Positions 22,659-35,485 of a stretch of DNA of 64,000 nt are shown piece by piece. This DNA is from Valencia hispanica (taxonomy: Eukaryota > Chordata > Actinopteri > Cyprinodontiformes > Valenciidae): the NCBI GenBank assembly GCA_963556495.2, contig OY747716.1, forward strand, positions 32,600,818-32,664,817, in the 5' to 3' direction. The notes under the pieces are model-generated. The model was not told the origin of the DNA. It ran no database searches and worked only from the letters and a program-made list of their open reading frames with translations. The translations under genes and the position numbers were made by a program. Positions within the stretch are counted from its first letter, which is position 1. Each line of letters starts with the position of its first letter.

Positions 22659-23828
22659 TATGTGAAAACAGTATTGGCTCAGATTCATATTGCAGATCTG
22701 GACCAAATCAGTGTCATCAGCGAATGTCTTTCGGTTACCATATGGGAAAAGTGATCTGGGCCAGATCTGTAAAATGATATAAATACTGAACTGATGGCAG
22801 TTAGGATGTTTAAGCTGAAACCTCTATCTGGCATGGATCTGGTTCACAATCAAAAAACGTCTCTAAGCTAGAAACGGAGGCAAGGGGTTTAAAACGGATC
22901 CGGGCCAAATGTAATTGCTATCTGGGACCTGTTTAATATAAAGCTAAAACTAGCACATAAAGATGCACTAAAAACCATGATCAGAATATCGTACCTGTTA
23001 AATAGGCCTATAGATGAATAGCACACTCTGGAAATCTGTTAGTTTGTAAAGCAGCTAATGAATATATATCAAGCCAGTAAGACGTAGAGCAGATAGCAGC
23101 ATTATTACTTCAAAATATTAAAATGTAGAAGCCTATGATTATAAGCACAAATGGCCCGCAAAATACACCGCATTTACTCTAAGACTCTAATTAATGGGAC
23201 TTGTTTACATACAGTGTAACGATATCACAGAAGTGAAACTAACATAAAGGGCTGTCATGTAAACTTGAAACTAGTAGCTTAAGGAAAGCGTTAAAATATT
23301 TTGAATAAAAATTAGCCAGTAATAAAATAATTTGAATAAAAATCACCGTAAACTTCAAAGAAATAAAACAGACAAAATGGATCTTCCAGGTAGGAATTCT
23401 TCATGACAGATTCGCTGAGTAAGCGAGTTGTGACATAACATCGAAATGTGCATGCGGGTAGCACAGATAGTCGGAACATCAGTGTACAGATGAATACAAT
23501 TTCGGCTCCATCATGATGACAATTGTTCAAGCTACCTGCTGCTAGGTATCTTCCATTTATATGTACCTGCCGAGTATGCTCCACCCAGAGAGCCTTGCAG
23601 GACGCTGCACCTACCGGCTTTTGTGAAGCCTGCCGTAAAGCAAGTCGCATTTGAACTACAAAACCGCTACCAGACGACCCAAAGTTACATAGTGCTGTTA
23701 TGGCCGATAGAGGGCCGCAAAGCCAATGCAGAAGTGCCGTTTCACCCTGTTATGAGTTGATCAACCACTGACACGAGTTGGAAAACATTATTTTAAGGTT
23801 AAAAAAAACTCTTTAGTGTTGCTTTAAT

Positions 23829-25279
23829 TAAAGTTTTTAAAACTTTGTAGATTATAGCCTTATGTACCAATTTGTATTTTGATTGTCATCATGTAGCATT
23901 GGCAACAGCCCACTTTCATCTAATAAATTCTCAGCAGTTCTCTTTTTTAATGTAATTCAAATTAGCAGTTTTTTTAATAAAGCTGTTTTGATCCACATAA
24001 ATTATGTTCTTGTTTTGATTGTCAGAAAGCAAAATGAGTTTGAACTTTACTTTGAAACGCAGTCCATTGAGACTATGAGACAGGTATCCCTCTTTATTGA
24101 AATCTTGATTCTTTTTAAGCAATTGGTGTCGGCATGTTACCTGAAAAAATCATCATTCACACAAATGATTCATTTCAGCTGTAACTGCCTCTGCTATGGT
24201 CAGATAAAAGTTGGAAAAAGGGATGCATTAAGGCGCAGCTTCTTGGCTCTGCTTGTCTCTGCTGTACAACACAGCTGAACTCAATCCCCACCTGCTGCAG
24301 GCTCCCGTAAAGTAACAGAACCAGCATCCAGAAACAACAGCATAGTCTTATCATTTTTAAAGATAAGGTCCTGAGCCTTCAGTACCTATCAAGTTTAAAA
24401 AGAGGAGAGAACCATGTATGTTATCGCTCTGAAACACACTTAGCAGTTAGGAAGCGGCTATTTTTTAAAGAAAAATGCTCTCTCTCTCTCCATGAAAAAG
24501 CTAAAGGTTGCCTGAAAGGTTTTTCAGTGTACTGAGTGTTCACTCTTGAATGGAGCTCTATTAAATGGCGCCACAGAGAGTAATGCCTAATTCAAACTCT
24601 TCATGTGAAATACAGCAATAATAAATCCCACTGTAGTTGCAAATTATGAACACCACTCATGAACACACTCATTTAAACGCATTTGTGCACAACACTGGGA
24701 AAAGGATTACCCATTGTGATGGAATGAGCAGTAAAGCACAGTCAAGCACAGATTAAAGTTCACAAAAAGTTATTTATTTATTTATTTTTATTTAACCCAA
24801 AAAATTAACTTGGATAAGTTTTACAAAAAATATGTTCTTGAGCCCATAAAAGAGGTCAAAATAACAGAACTCTAATCAAAGAACTGGCAACAAAACAACA
24901 CTAACTCAAACAAACCTGATTAACAAGACCTGTTTAACTGAGACAAAGGGAAAACTTAAATTGTGGCTGATCAGCCCACAAAGATACAAAGAAGGGGTAG
25001 AATACACAAAAACCTAATTAAACTAACGTAACAAAACCCATTTCCCCCCATGATCCTAAGCTGTGGTATGAGCCAATCTGCAGATCTCCAGAGAGACTTG
25101 CTTCGCCCCCTTTCCACCTCTTGGTTCAGCCAAAGGACTGGAGCAGCTGCCACAGATTTGTGTGGCTTTAACAGCAGCCATCACACCCATTATAAATGAG
25201 TTTGAATCCTAGGGAGCCAAATGTATATAAGAGGCTTTCCTTAGTTTTAAGGCACTTCAACATTTTACAAACTCCATTC
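23829..25279. other. no recognised feature
   Basis: AT-rich with a TTTA run at about 24773-24792 and a short CT run at 24479-24490. The 131-codon frame at 23883-24278 overlaps an antisense frame and looks random. Confidence 0.45.
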
Positions 25280-25281
25280 TA

Positions 25282-26413
25282 CAGTGGGGCAAAAAAGTAT
25301 TTGGTAGCAACCGATTATGCAAGTTGTCCCACCTAAAAAGATGAGAGGTCTGTACTTTTCATCATAGGTACACATCAACTATGAGAAACAAACAAAAAAG
25401 AAAATCTAGGAAATCACATTGTTTGATTTTTAATGAATCTATTTGGATCATGGTGAAGAAAATAAGTATTTGGTCAATAACAAAAGTTCACCTCAATACT
25501 TTGTAATGTAATCTTGGTTGGCAATGCCAGAGGTCAAACATTTCCTGTTGGTCTTCACCAGGTTTGCACACACTGTAGCTGGTATTTTGGCCCACTCTTC
25601 CATGCAGATCATCTCTAGAGCTGTATTGTTTTGGAGCTGTCCCTGGGCAACATGGACTTTCAACTCCCTCCACAGATTCTCTAGTGGATTGAGGTCTGGA
25701 AACTGGCTAGGTCACTTCAGAACCTTGGAATGCTTTTTACGTAGCCACTCCTTTGTTGCCTGAGTGGTGTGTTTGGGATCATTGTCATGCTGGAAGATCC
25801 AGCCATGTTTAATCGTCAATGCTCTCATTGATGGAAGGAGGTTTTTGCAGAAAATCCCACGATACATGGCCCCATTCATCATTTCCTTAATACAGATCAG
25901 TCGTCCTGTCTCCCTTGCAGAAAAACAGCCCCAAAGCATAATGTTCCCACCCCCATTCTTAACAGTGGGTATGGTGTTCTTGGGATGCAACTCAGCATTC
26001 TTCCCCCTCCAAACATGACGAGTGGAGTTTATACCAAAGAGTTCTATTTTTGTCTCATCTGACCACATTACATTCTCCCAATCCTCCTATGGATCATCCA
26101 GATGGTCTCTGGCAAACTTTAAACTGCCCTGGATATGTACTGGGTTAAGCAGGGAGACTGCAGGATTTTAATCCATGATGACGTGGCATTACTAATGGTA
26201 ACCTTTGTTACTGTGGTCCCAGCTCTCTTCAGGTCATTGACCAGTTCCCCCCATGCAGTTCTGGGCTGTTTCTTCACTATTCTCAAGATCGTGTGTACCC
26301 CAGGAGGTGAGTTGTACCTATGATATAAAATACCAGACCTTTGCAAAGATTGCAAAGATTATAAACTTGTACAATTGGTGGCTGCCAAATACCGGTTATT
26401 TTTTGTCCCACTG
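25282..26413 (-). mobile_element. Tc1-like DNA transposon of a second family, internally deleted
   Basis: Termini CAGTGGGGCAAAAAAGTATTTGG and TTTTTTGTCCCACTG lie between TA dinucleotides at 25280-25281 and 26414-26415. The element is 1132 bp, about 0.5 kb shorter than intact relatives. What is missing is the transposase 5' end (first helix-turn-helix and leader). The coding remains are listed separately. Confidence 0.9.
25525..26355 (-). pseudogene. Tc1-like transposase remnant
   Basis: The N-terminal remnant at 26119-26355 contains part of the second DNA-binding region (TAWGELVNDLKRAG). A frameshift leads to the catalytic part at 25712-26068. That part has Asp in [12 protein letters not shown], the [11 protein letters not shown] signature and Asp in FQHDNDPKH. 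It ends at a TGA after SKVLK, where relatives have Trp. The same frame then continues after the stop with [10 protein letters not shown], which holds the catalytic Glu. The first helix-turn-helix is absent. The gene is dead through truncation, frameshift and a nonsense change. Confidence 0.88.
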
Positions 26414-26415
26414 TA

Positions 26416-28654
26416 TATAGACTTACACAATCTATGAATGCATATTTCTAATGTATACTTACCTAAAGCTGGCCCTTAGTAGAAGCTTAACTTAACCAAT
26501 ACTATCCTTTTTTAGCAAGAGGCCTGATCTTGGTTTTGTTGTTGTCGTTGCCAGTCCTGGAAAAAGGTGGAAACCCAAATTTATGCTGCTGTGATGCTAT
26601 TGCATAGCTGCATTTTTTTCAGTGGCTTATAAACCCATGATGCCATTGGTAAATAATACTCTAACATCACATTTCTACACATTTGACACTGTAGCCTATA
26701 CAATTTCAGTACCAGATAAGCTAGGCTGCCATAGATTTATTTGGGCCATGTTGAAAAATGTGTCGGCATGTGCTCCACAGCATTCACACATTATGTATAC
26801 CACACATGTACCTCACTGCTACGAAATCAATCCAACAGCAGCTCAAATATCTCAGAAATGGATAAATAATGTACCTTAATCTTATGCTACTGTCTGCACT
26901 GATGAATATTCACCAAGTTCGTACGCTTAAAATTGAAATTAAGTCTAACATCTTGCACTACGTTGAGATTCAGTTGGCTATAATTATTTGACCACTTGGG
27001 ATTCCTCTTAGAGCATCGACAACTCTTTCAAAGATGGTCAGTTTATCCTCAATTCTGAAACAAATACAAGAAACGATGTAGACCCACCCTTTATCCCAAA
27101 ACACATGTAGTAATCAGAAAGGGGAAAGCTTCATTTCACCCATCAAAGATTAGTTTTTCAATCTGCCACCTAAGACAGGAAATAGTGTGACAGCAGTTTA
27201 AGATTTGGTTTATGATGTGATCAAATTAAGAACTTTTATTACTATCATTTATTTTGTTTTAATGTCATTCTAGTTCCCTGTTTTCATAGAACAGACTGTA
27301 AATGACAGTAAAATGCAACTGCTGTTTTTATTGATTACTGTTTTATTTGGTGAACTTATATTAAAAACAATACATCAAACGTGATGTCTTTAACCAATGT
27401 AATTTTATATATTGTGTGCCTTAATACAATATTAATATCTTCTGATTTCAAGATTTCTTTACTCATGTTAGAAAAATTGCTTCAGGTGAACAAAATGATC
27501 ATTGAATCATTCGTGTAAAATGAAGGTAGCTTCAGCATGTGATTTATTGTAGGAAATGTCAGTGTGAAGGTTGAAAACCAATATTTCACCAGCATAAATA
27601 AGTCAAACACTGTCCTGGGTTTCATAAATAAAGAGAATTTACCATAGTTATAAATGGTAAGATACAATTAGGCCAGATTTACAACCAACAGCCAGGCTAT
27701 GTCGTAAAAAATCCTCAGAGCATCTTCCAATAGGGTCCTAGTTATCCATCTTAAGTAACGTCTGTAGTCACTTTCAGCACCTGTCTTTGTACTCCTGTCA
27801 GTGAAAAAGTTCTGATTGGCTAGAGAAGATCCAATTTAGACAGAGTGTCCCTTTCAAGGTTGTGTTTTTCCACTTTGCTCTTCTGTTCACCAATCTCATT
27901 TTCCCTTAACGCTTGCCTGATCCACTCTCTGGAGAAGGAACCAATTTGATCTTATGCAAGCTCAGATTATCCCAGAGATAAGCGGTTAACAACCACCAAT
28001 TTAAACTGAGGATTAATAAGGACGCTGTAGTTCGTTTGGACTGATGTGCAAACACATTAAAACTAAATAAAGCCCAAAATCAACACCAGAAATATGAGAA
28101 AGATGGCATAACTTCAGAAAACAAACTAAAATAAAAGCAACAATTATTGATAAATCCTAAAAAAACACATGAAAAAAAATTACAAAGGTAAAGCCACGAG
28201 ACAAATATTCTGTATAATGCATATAAAAACCTAAAACATTTAAAATAAGAATAAAAAAATAGGAAATTTACTTCTAATGTTTTTGTTACATTTTTTTGAA
28301 AGGAGGCTGGTTACATCAGTTCCCCAGTTTGTGCAATTACCATTTTGTTCTTTTCCTTCCAGACTTTCATGGTGATGAAAGGGAGCCGTCTGGCATGGTT
28401 TCCACAGCAATCACCTTTGACCACTGATCATGTAATGTAATCTTCTATAATCTAATAATACCACAAAATAATAAATAATGCTGGGGCAGTCCTTACATGC
28501 ATGGGGTCTTGGGTGAGCTCTTTTTTCTTCTGCTTCCCATATATGGACACACACATATATGTTTAGCTCTTGAGAAAAACAAAAGTAGCCAAATGTAAAA
28601 CATCTTCAGAAACCTAAGAATGCCCATTTTTTCCCAAACAACAGACTGTTTGGC
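26416..28654. other. no recognised feature
   Basis: Mostly AT-rich, no coding signal and no repeat that I can name. Confidence 0.45.
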
Positions 28655-28952
28655 CTGTACTTGTATAGCGCTTTTTATTTAGTCCTTGAGGTCCCCAAAG
28701 CGCTTCACACTACATTCAGTCTTTCACCCATTTGTGATGGCAAGCTACATTGTAGCAACAGCTGCCCTGGGGCACACTGACAGAAGCGAGGCTGCCGAAC
28801 ACTAGTGCCACCAGGCCCTCTGGCCACCACCAGAAGGCAGAAGTGTCTTGCCCAAGGACAGAACAACTGAGACAGACAGAGCGGGGGCTTGAACTGGCAA
28901 CCCTCCGGTTACAAGACGAACTGCTCACTCCTGAGCCACAGTCACCCCTACC
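28655..28952 (-). repeat. SINE-like dispersed fish repeat
   Basis: In minus orientation: GTATAGCGCTTTTTATTTAG, CCCCAAAGCGCTTCACACTAC, CAGCTGCCCTGGGGCACACTG, GTGTCTTGCCCAAGGACAG and GAACTGGCAACCCTCCGGTTAC. It is the same family as the plus copy at 33165-33475. Confidence 0.8.
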
Positions 28953-29418
28953 AGACTCTCACTCCACCCACATGTCCTGTTTGAAAAATGCCCCAAAAGG
29001 AGGGACGCGCAGGGGGAGATGGCTGGGCACAAACTCTTGCTTGCTTTTCAAGCTCCATCTCTACAGAGGCGTTGCAGAGACTCGGCTGCTTTTATACCCC
29101 ATGGCGACAGTGCAGCTGACATTACACATACCGGCTAGTCACATATCATTGCTTAGCCAATAGGGATGGCAGATTAAAATTAAAATGTAGTGCATACTTT
29201 TAACCTGAAGAGGGCGCCACACTGACGGTTTTAGTCAAAATATTTTTAATTTAAATAAGATGCACTAACATGCCAAAATAATGACTACACATGTAGTCAG
29301 CCATATTAGACACTCATTTATATAGTTTATCAGTAAAACGAAAGTTGATTTGGGGGTGACTTGCTCTTTAATTTTTGCTTTGATTAGGGGTAATTTAAAA
29401 ACTTTTCATCCTTTCATC

Positions 29419-31094
29419 CAAGGGCGTAGAATTAGCGTAGACGGAAGGGACATGTCCCCACCAATATCCAGCGATTATTGAATTGTCCCCACCAATAATT
29501 TGATTTTGAAAGCAAAAAAGAGAAACAAAAATACCGATCTGTCAACGTCTCATTCTAGAGGTGCAGAAAGAGTTTAATTACGTTCTCTACTGGAGTCCTA
29601 CCTCCCATAACATAATGGCCAATGTGATTGGCTGTGCCTTTCCCTGCTGTCAGGTGAGACACTGCAGCTATGTTTGGTTGTTAGCAGCGCCAAAACTGCA
29701 AGGAGAACTTTCCAGTTCGTGAGAGGACTCAGGTGCAACGTGGGCGAAAAATGAGTGTCAAAAGCGAGTAAGGATGGCAGCAAAAAAGAAGAATTTGGAC
29801 ATGAGGAACTATTTTTCAAAGAAACCTGTAAGTCACTTAAAGTCATGTTCACTAATGAAATGTGTCCGTCAAATGGTACGCTTTGGCGCACATCATACAG
29901 TCTAAAATTGTATCCAACTATGAATTACCTGGTTTGGAAACTAACTGCACAACAAGTTGGCCACTATTAGTTATGTTACACCATGCATCTAAGGATGGCA
30001 CAGGTCTGTCCGCGCTTCCCCCAGGGGCCAAGGTGGGCATGCACTGTGTGATTTCTGTTATACTTTCAAGCCCATTTTCCAGTCATGCAAGAATTTTTGC
30101 GATCGGTTTGTCTTCAGAGCTGCATAAAAATAAATATGTTTCCCCTATAGTTTGTGCTTGCATATCTAATTTCCCTCACTAATGTTTTAAATACAAAATA
30201 ATTGCAGTAAAAGTATACATTTTATTGTTGCAGAATCCTGCACTGGTCCATTTTACCAAACCCCCATGCATTAAGATGATTTTTTAACCCAACCCTTTAC
30301 CCACAGTTATCTCCTGATTAAATCCCGACCCAACCCGCCCGTTGTTTTAAAACATCGGTCTGTGTCTGCCGCAGCGACGTGCTCCAATCCCTTCGTAACT
30401 CTCCATGGTGCTGTCAGATGAGCTCTCAGATAGTGATGCTTTGAAAACGTGTCCAGGTCTGAGATGATTATCAGTCAGATGCTCTCATAGGAATCTTTTT
30501 TTGATTGATTCAGTTACCTGAACTCTGTGCGCAAAGTTGAAAATGTCTGCGCGTCTGCAACAAGTGGTCAGGGATGTGAATTGTAAATTGCTTGTGTAAA
30601 AAAAAAAAAAACGGAAAATAATGTGACCCCATATTACAATAAATTATTTGCCTTTTTATTTCTCTGGAATGTTGCACAGCTGATACTTATTTTATGCAGA
30701 ACTGTAGTGAAGTTACAGTTGAAGTTTCTGCACACAGAACGGCGAGGGTTGCAAAGGAAATGCGTTTGTTTTGTTTGTTACGCATTGTTCTTCTGGGGCG
30801 AACATATGATTAATTTAGCCAACAATATTCTTTGTGCTACGATGTGGATAAACATGATCTTTCCCAGACAACAGTCTAATGATGGTTTTCAGCGCAGTTT
30901 GAAAAACAAAATAAAACACAACAGGCTTTCAATTTTTACACCTGTTATTACACCACAGTATATTTTATTATAATAAAACGTCAGAAGGATAAATACCTAT
31001 TTATGAATTATTTATTGTCCCCACCAATCTTCAAACCACACTCATGTTTATCATTATTGTCCCCAGCAATTTTAAAAACAAACCTACGCCCTTG
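29419..31094. mobile_element. hAT-like non-autonomous element
   Basis: Inverted ends CAAGGGCGTAGA and CCTACGCCCTTG bracket 1676 bp, and GTCCCCACCAAT repeats occur near both ends in the same sense (29454, 29487 and 31017). The 8-base flanks CTTTCATC and TTTTCACC agree at 6 of 8 positions, compatible with a decayed hAT duplication. There is no transposase frame. Confidence 0.6.
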
Positions 31095-31114
31095 TTTTCA
31101 CCCATCCAATATCT

Positions 31115-31205
31115 ATACCATGCAGGGTTGGGGGGGATGGTGCCTATCTCCAGCAATCATCTGGCGACAGGCGGGGTACACCCTGCACAGGTCACCACTC
31201 AAAAC
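31115..31205 (-). repeat. fragment of the SINE-like repeat type seen at 40149
   Basis: CCATGCAGGGTTG, GGTGCCTATCTCCAGC and GGGGTACACCCTGCACAGG are the reverse complement of the 3' end of the 40149-40490 repeat. Confidence 0.7.
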
Positions 31206-31334
31206 TGTTCAGGTATCTCTAATAAGTCAGATTGGAGAATTTTCTTTGATGGCTATATCATTAACAAGAGAAGTTAACAGATAAGGAATGGTTCAGTACA
31301 TGGGAAAATAAAAAGCTGATCCACTGACAGAATG

Positions 31335-31655
31335 CAAGTAAGTAAACTTTATTTATGTAGCACCTTTTACAGGTCAAAAACCACAATATGCTTTACAAAG
31401 AAAAAAGACAAGATAAAAACAGAATATGCTACATGTAACATCATATGTCATAAAACTAGTTAAAAGTCATCTGAATAAATTAGTCTTCAACTGCTTCTTA
31501 TAAGAATCAACTGAATCAGGACAGGGCAACACTTTCCACAGTCTTGGGGCAACAGCTCTGAAGAATTTATTCCCTCTAGTGTTAAAATGTGTTTGTGGAA
31601 CCACTACCAGTCTGATCGGATGATCCCAGACCGTGGAAAGAGGTATAGGGCTCTA
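31335..31655. repeat. dispersed fish repeat (AAACTTTATTTATGTAGCACC type)
   Basis: It begins AAACTTTATTTATGTAGCACC and goes on to TATGCTTTACAAAG, TTCCACAGTCTTGGGGCAAC and AATTTATTCCCTCTAG. This arrangement recurs in many teleost genomes. No protein is encoded. Confidence 0.65.
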
Positions 31656-33164
31656 CGAGGTCAGAGAATGGAGGAAGATTGGGATGAAATAGTAACATCT
31701 TGGAGTGTTCTTTTTTAGGGGTGGTGGTGGTGTAACATGCAGACATTCTGGATTTAGTTTTTCTTGTCTTAAAAAGTTATTTTTAACCACAATTTCAGTT
31801 TTTTTCTGAAATATTGTGTTGTAAGCAGTCTTTTTTGAAGCTCTGTGCATTCTTGCTTTTCATCATGTTTTGTGGAGTTGTATTTTTGTCTTTGTGTGTG
31901 TTTTAATCTCATGCAGCTGTAGTTAGATTTTCTGTTCTTAGCTTTCCTGCCGTAAACGATTGTGATGTTGGGTGGAAATGTGCTTTCAGCCTTCAGTTGT
32001 GTTCACCATTTTGTTGTGATTTGTTTCTTTTATTTATGACATCTTTTGTGGTTTTTGCTCCGGTTTCATCCAGTGTTTTTGTTGCTTCACAACTTTAGCA
32101 TCCCATGTGTGTGTTGACTGCTGGCAGGGGAAAAAAAATGGGGCTTATGTTTTGTCTCCGTGTACATACCCACGCTCACGGACCCCCTCCTCTCGTCGGC
32201 CCCTCACACTCACTTGCCACCTGCTTCTTGGCAGTCGAACACCGTAACTACTCAACAAATTGCCGTCCGGCCCGCTGAAGGCCTGTGAGCATTATGTCTT
32301 AGTATTGGAACGACAGCTTGGAATTGCTTATGAGGCAGTTTCTCTGGAGTGATCTGCTTGCACATGCAAGCTACAGTCTCGGTGCAGCAGCAGCTGAGTA
32401 GGGAAACTGTGGAAATAATTGTCTGTCTTTCCTTGTTGGCTGCTTTGACGTCTAGCGAATCCCTCAGAGGGCCACTAACAGAGCTGTTTGAAGTCTCTGT
32501 CAGCATAGTGGCACAGCACAAACGTGCGCTACATGCTAGTTCACATCTGCGTTGCATCTAGCTATCAACACAGACTGGCTCGTGGGCAGATGAGTGCTGG
32601 AGGAAGGAGATGGCTGCGTTTAATAGCTGCTGGTGAGACCCCAACAGATAAACATGACACCTTCCGAATGGGTGTTTCAATTTGTTTGTTTTTTTATTAT
32701 GTACAGACCAGAGTAGTTTTTTACCTAGCAAAGTGCAGAGAAGGGGGACGACATGCAAAAACTTCTCTACAATGATTTTGTAGAAAGTAATAGCATGTAG
32801 ACAATTTCCCCCCCAAATTGACTGTTTGATACAAGTGGGAAAATCTTTAGCATTAATCAAAATCCAAAGTAAATAATATTGCCCCATAGCTCACTATCGA
32901 TTCTAATGATGGATGCGAGTGTCTAATATTCACTCGGGCATTATATCTGAAATAATTACTCCTGTGGTGCTTCCAGTCAAATCTAAAAGGTGGAAATCTT
33001 TAAATAACTGTATTCAACTTCTCATGAATTTTGCACTTGACAGAGAGAAAATCGTGCAATATTATAACAAGGTTCCTCCACATTGTTCGTGTCAGAATTC
33101 CATACTTTTTCTTTACTCAAGATCTCACTCCATATTTAACAATTCAAAACAGTTAACGCTAAAG
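31656..33164. other. no recognised feature
   Basis: A GC-richer portion at 32150-32640 gives overlapping open frames on both strands (32252-32557 and 32349-32561), which points to composition rather than genes. Confidence 0.4.
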
Positions 33165-33475
33165 TTAACTAGGGAGACTGCGTCTGAGGTGGTAGGAATT
33201 CATCCCATAATCGGCGGGTTGCCGGTTTGAATACCTGCTCCGTCCGTCTCGGTTGTTGTGGCCCGGGGCAAGACTGGTGGTGGTCAGACGGCACCTGTGT
33301 CTTGCAGCCTCGCCTCTGTCAGTGCACCCCAGGGCAGATGTGGCTACAGTGTAGTAGCTTACCACCATCAGCGTGTGAATGTGTGCATGAATGGGTGAAT
33401 GACTGAATAAAGTGTAAAATGCTTTGTGGTCCTCTGACTGAAAAAGCGCTATACAAATGCAGGTCATTTTAATTT
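33165..33475 (+). repeat. SINE-like dispersed fish repeat
   Basis: It has GGCGGGTTGCCGGTTTGAATAC, a B-box-like GGTTTGAAT, GTGCACCCCAGGGCAGATGTG, GTGTGAATGTGTGCATG and the end AAAGCGCTATACAAATGCAG. It is the opposite orientation of the copy at 28655. Confidence 0.8.
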
Positions 33476-33523
33476 AATGGAGATATATATATACTTTGGC
33501 CTCTATAAGAACCACAGACTGTA

Positions 33524-33548
33524 AGAGGATGGATGGATGGATGGATGG
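33524..33548. repeat. (GGAT)n microsatellite
   Basis: A short run of about six GGAT units directly after a dispersed repeat. Confidence 0.85.
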
Positions 33549-34496
33549 TTTTGATGTTTTCTTCTTCCTTCCTTTTCCCTGAAATAAAAACAATAACTGA
33601 TCCTTGTTTGGCTGTATTCATGTTTGTTGTAATAAAACTACATACATCTGTCTGTTTGATATGATTTTTTCTCCTTTCTAAGCTTAAAGGAAAATAGAGC
33701 AAACAGGCCACAATTCCGGGAGGAAGCTTTCCCTCATAGGGTTATCGGTTTTAGCCCACTGTCACTCAGGGAGCTGGACAGACAGCAGAGAAAATGTTTC
33801 ATTTTGTCCACTCAAGTGTCACTAAGTGATGGGTGCCTCTGGAGTGTGTCGGGCTGAAGTTGTGCAACCGCCTGCGGGTTGGGGGAACGTGAAAAGCTCC
33901 AAGGATTTTAGCGCTGCTTTTCACAGGCACAGCGCACATGCCATGTGAGGTCACATAGGAGTAAATTTATCCCAGAGGGAGTGAGGACCTCACATCAGAT
34001 GTGCCGTCCTCACCGTCCTCCGGAGGGCACCTCAATTTAGACCGGTGAAGGGCAAGAAATGGCCGCCTAATGCTCTAATGGATTATAGGATTTTTCTATC
34101 CATGCAATATAAAGGTGTCTGAAGTGTCTTATCTTAGTTTCTGTTATTGCTTCTGCAGCGACATCCCTGCATTCTGGCGACATTTTCCACCCTCCCTCTC
34201 CAGTGGAGCTGTGAACGGTTATCACAATCAGTGGAAATGCCATCTAGTGTCATCGCTGACTTGCTAAATGCTTATTACATCTTGTCTGAATCATAGTGTA
34301 CCATATGGCGTGTGATAAGATTTAGAAAAAAAGAATTTTATCTTAGCTTCCCTCTGGACAGTCTGAAAAATTCTGTGAAATAAAACGGAATTTTAACAGA
34401 TGTAGACGTCAGAGTTTGATTCATGGGGCTAGTATCTGTGATTGATGCTGCCTTTCATCTGGACCATGATGCGGCTGGTGATCTGTGGTACACCGT
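33549..34496. other. no recognised feature
   Basis: Mixed-composition sequence without repeats that I recognise. Confidence 0.4.
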
Positions 34497-34727
34497 CTTG
34501 TAAAATATCCATACCTCTTAAGCTTTTTCTCATTTTTTCATGTTACAAATCAATCTGTTTTATTGTGATTTTATGGGGTAGACTAAGTAGTGCAATTTTT
34601 TTCAAATAAAATTTAGAAAAGTGTGGCATATATATTTGTATTCAATCCCCCTTGAATCAGTACTTTGTAGAGCCACCCTTTGCTGCAGTTATAGCTGTAA
34701 ATGTGTTGGAGGGAAATTATGAACAAA

Positions 34728-35274
34728 TATGTTTTAATCCATGCTTATTTTTAAAAAGCCCAAGCTCAATCGGTTTGTTAAAATTTTATCTGTGTTTTAC
34801 AATTTACCCTCATATTTATCTACTCTTTATTTTAATATTTGAACCTGTTATTTTAATCTTTCTTCCAGTGTTTCCTCTGTGGGAGCCCTCTGCCTCAGGA
34901 CCGGTGGTTCGGCTGTGGCTGCCTTGGTACTCTCCAGGTAGTGCTTGGGTAGAGGTGGGGGTCTCAGCCTTCCCTCCACTGGGTGCTCTGGGCCGGTGCC
35001 TCGGCTGTTGCTGTCGATCTGCTGCTGACGATGCAGATGGCTCCACTGATGGCGTTTCCTTAACTGGGTAATCTGTTTTCAGCCCAATGTCCTTGTTTAC
35101 TGTTGCTTTTAAGAGTGTGTGTGCATGGAAGATGGGTTGGGAGGAGAGGGGGTATAACTGCGATCATTTTTTTGTTCGGGGTGGGGGGCGGGGGTTGTTG
35201 TTTATGTGGGTCATTTTAATCTGTAAAGCACTTTGAGATGCTATTTTGTATGAAAAGCGCTTTATGAATCAAGT
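34728..35274 (+). repeat. dispersed fish repeat ending in GTAAAGCACTTTGAGATGC
   Basis: It contains CTGTGGGAGCCCTCTGCCTC, GGTGCTTGGGTAGAGG, GGTGCTCTGGGCCGGTGCC and GATGCAGATGGCTCCACTG. It ends with the AAGCACTTTGAGATG...GAAAAGCGCTTTATGAA motif typical of several fish repeats. The 139-codon open frame over it has no family resemblance and I do not call it a gene. Confidence 0.6.
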
Positions 35275-35485
35275 TTGGTATGATTTACATAGCGCCAATT
35301 CACGTCATCTCAATGCACTTTTGAGAAAAACTCAATACAGTCCAATCATGCATCCATTCCAATTTATCCTAGTTATCAAACAATGTAGTTTAGTTTATTA
35401 TTTAAATGATTCAAAAATGGTTTCTATCTAAGGAAACCCAGCAAATTGCCTTGAGCCATTGACTTGCAGCATTCACTCCTGGTCT
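35275..35485 (-). repeat. dispersed fish repeat, minus copy of the 13600-13870 type
   Basis: It has CCAATTCACGTCATCTCAATG, CCAATCATGCATCCATTCC, TTCTATCTAAGGAAACCCAG and CATTGACTTGCAGCATTCACTC. These are the reverse complement of the 3' portion of the repeat seen at 13600-13870 (TGCTGGGATTCCTTAAATAG). Confidence 0.6.

Larger units (their letters stand above)
18424..23828. mobile_element. putative large inverted-repeat element enclosing other repeats
   Basis: The left end TTAAAGTGACACTAAGTAAG (18424) and the right end, whose reverse complement reads TTAAAGCAACACTAAAGAG (ending near 23828), are imperfect inverted copies. The right-side reverse complement also has GCACTATGTAACTTTGGGTC, typical of a fish DNA-transposon end. 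Between them lie a palindrome, a minisatellite, GGGCCAGAT-type repeats and Tc1 copy B. No flanking duplication is clear and no transposase is recognised, so this might be two separate elements. Confidence 0.45.

Noticed and set aside
23883..24278. 131-codon open frame on the plus strand
   Set aside because: AT-rich sequence with an overlapping antisense frame; no family resemblance and no splice context.
32252..32561. Overlapping frames of about 100 and 70 codons on opposite strands
   Set aside because: Caused by a locally GC-richer patch; neither resembles a protein.
34652..35071. 139-codon open frame on the plus strand
   Set aside because: It overlaps a Tc1 end and a known-type dispersed repeat, and the protein has no domain features.
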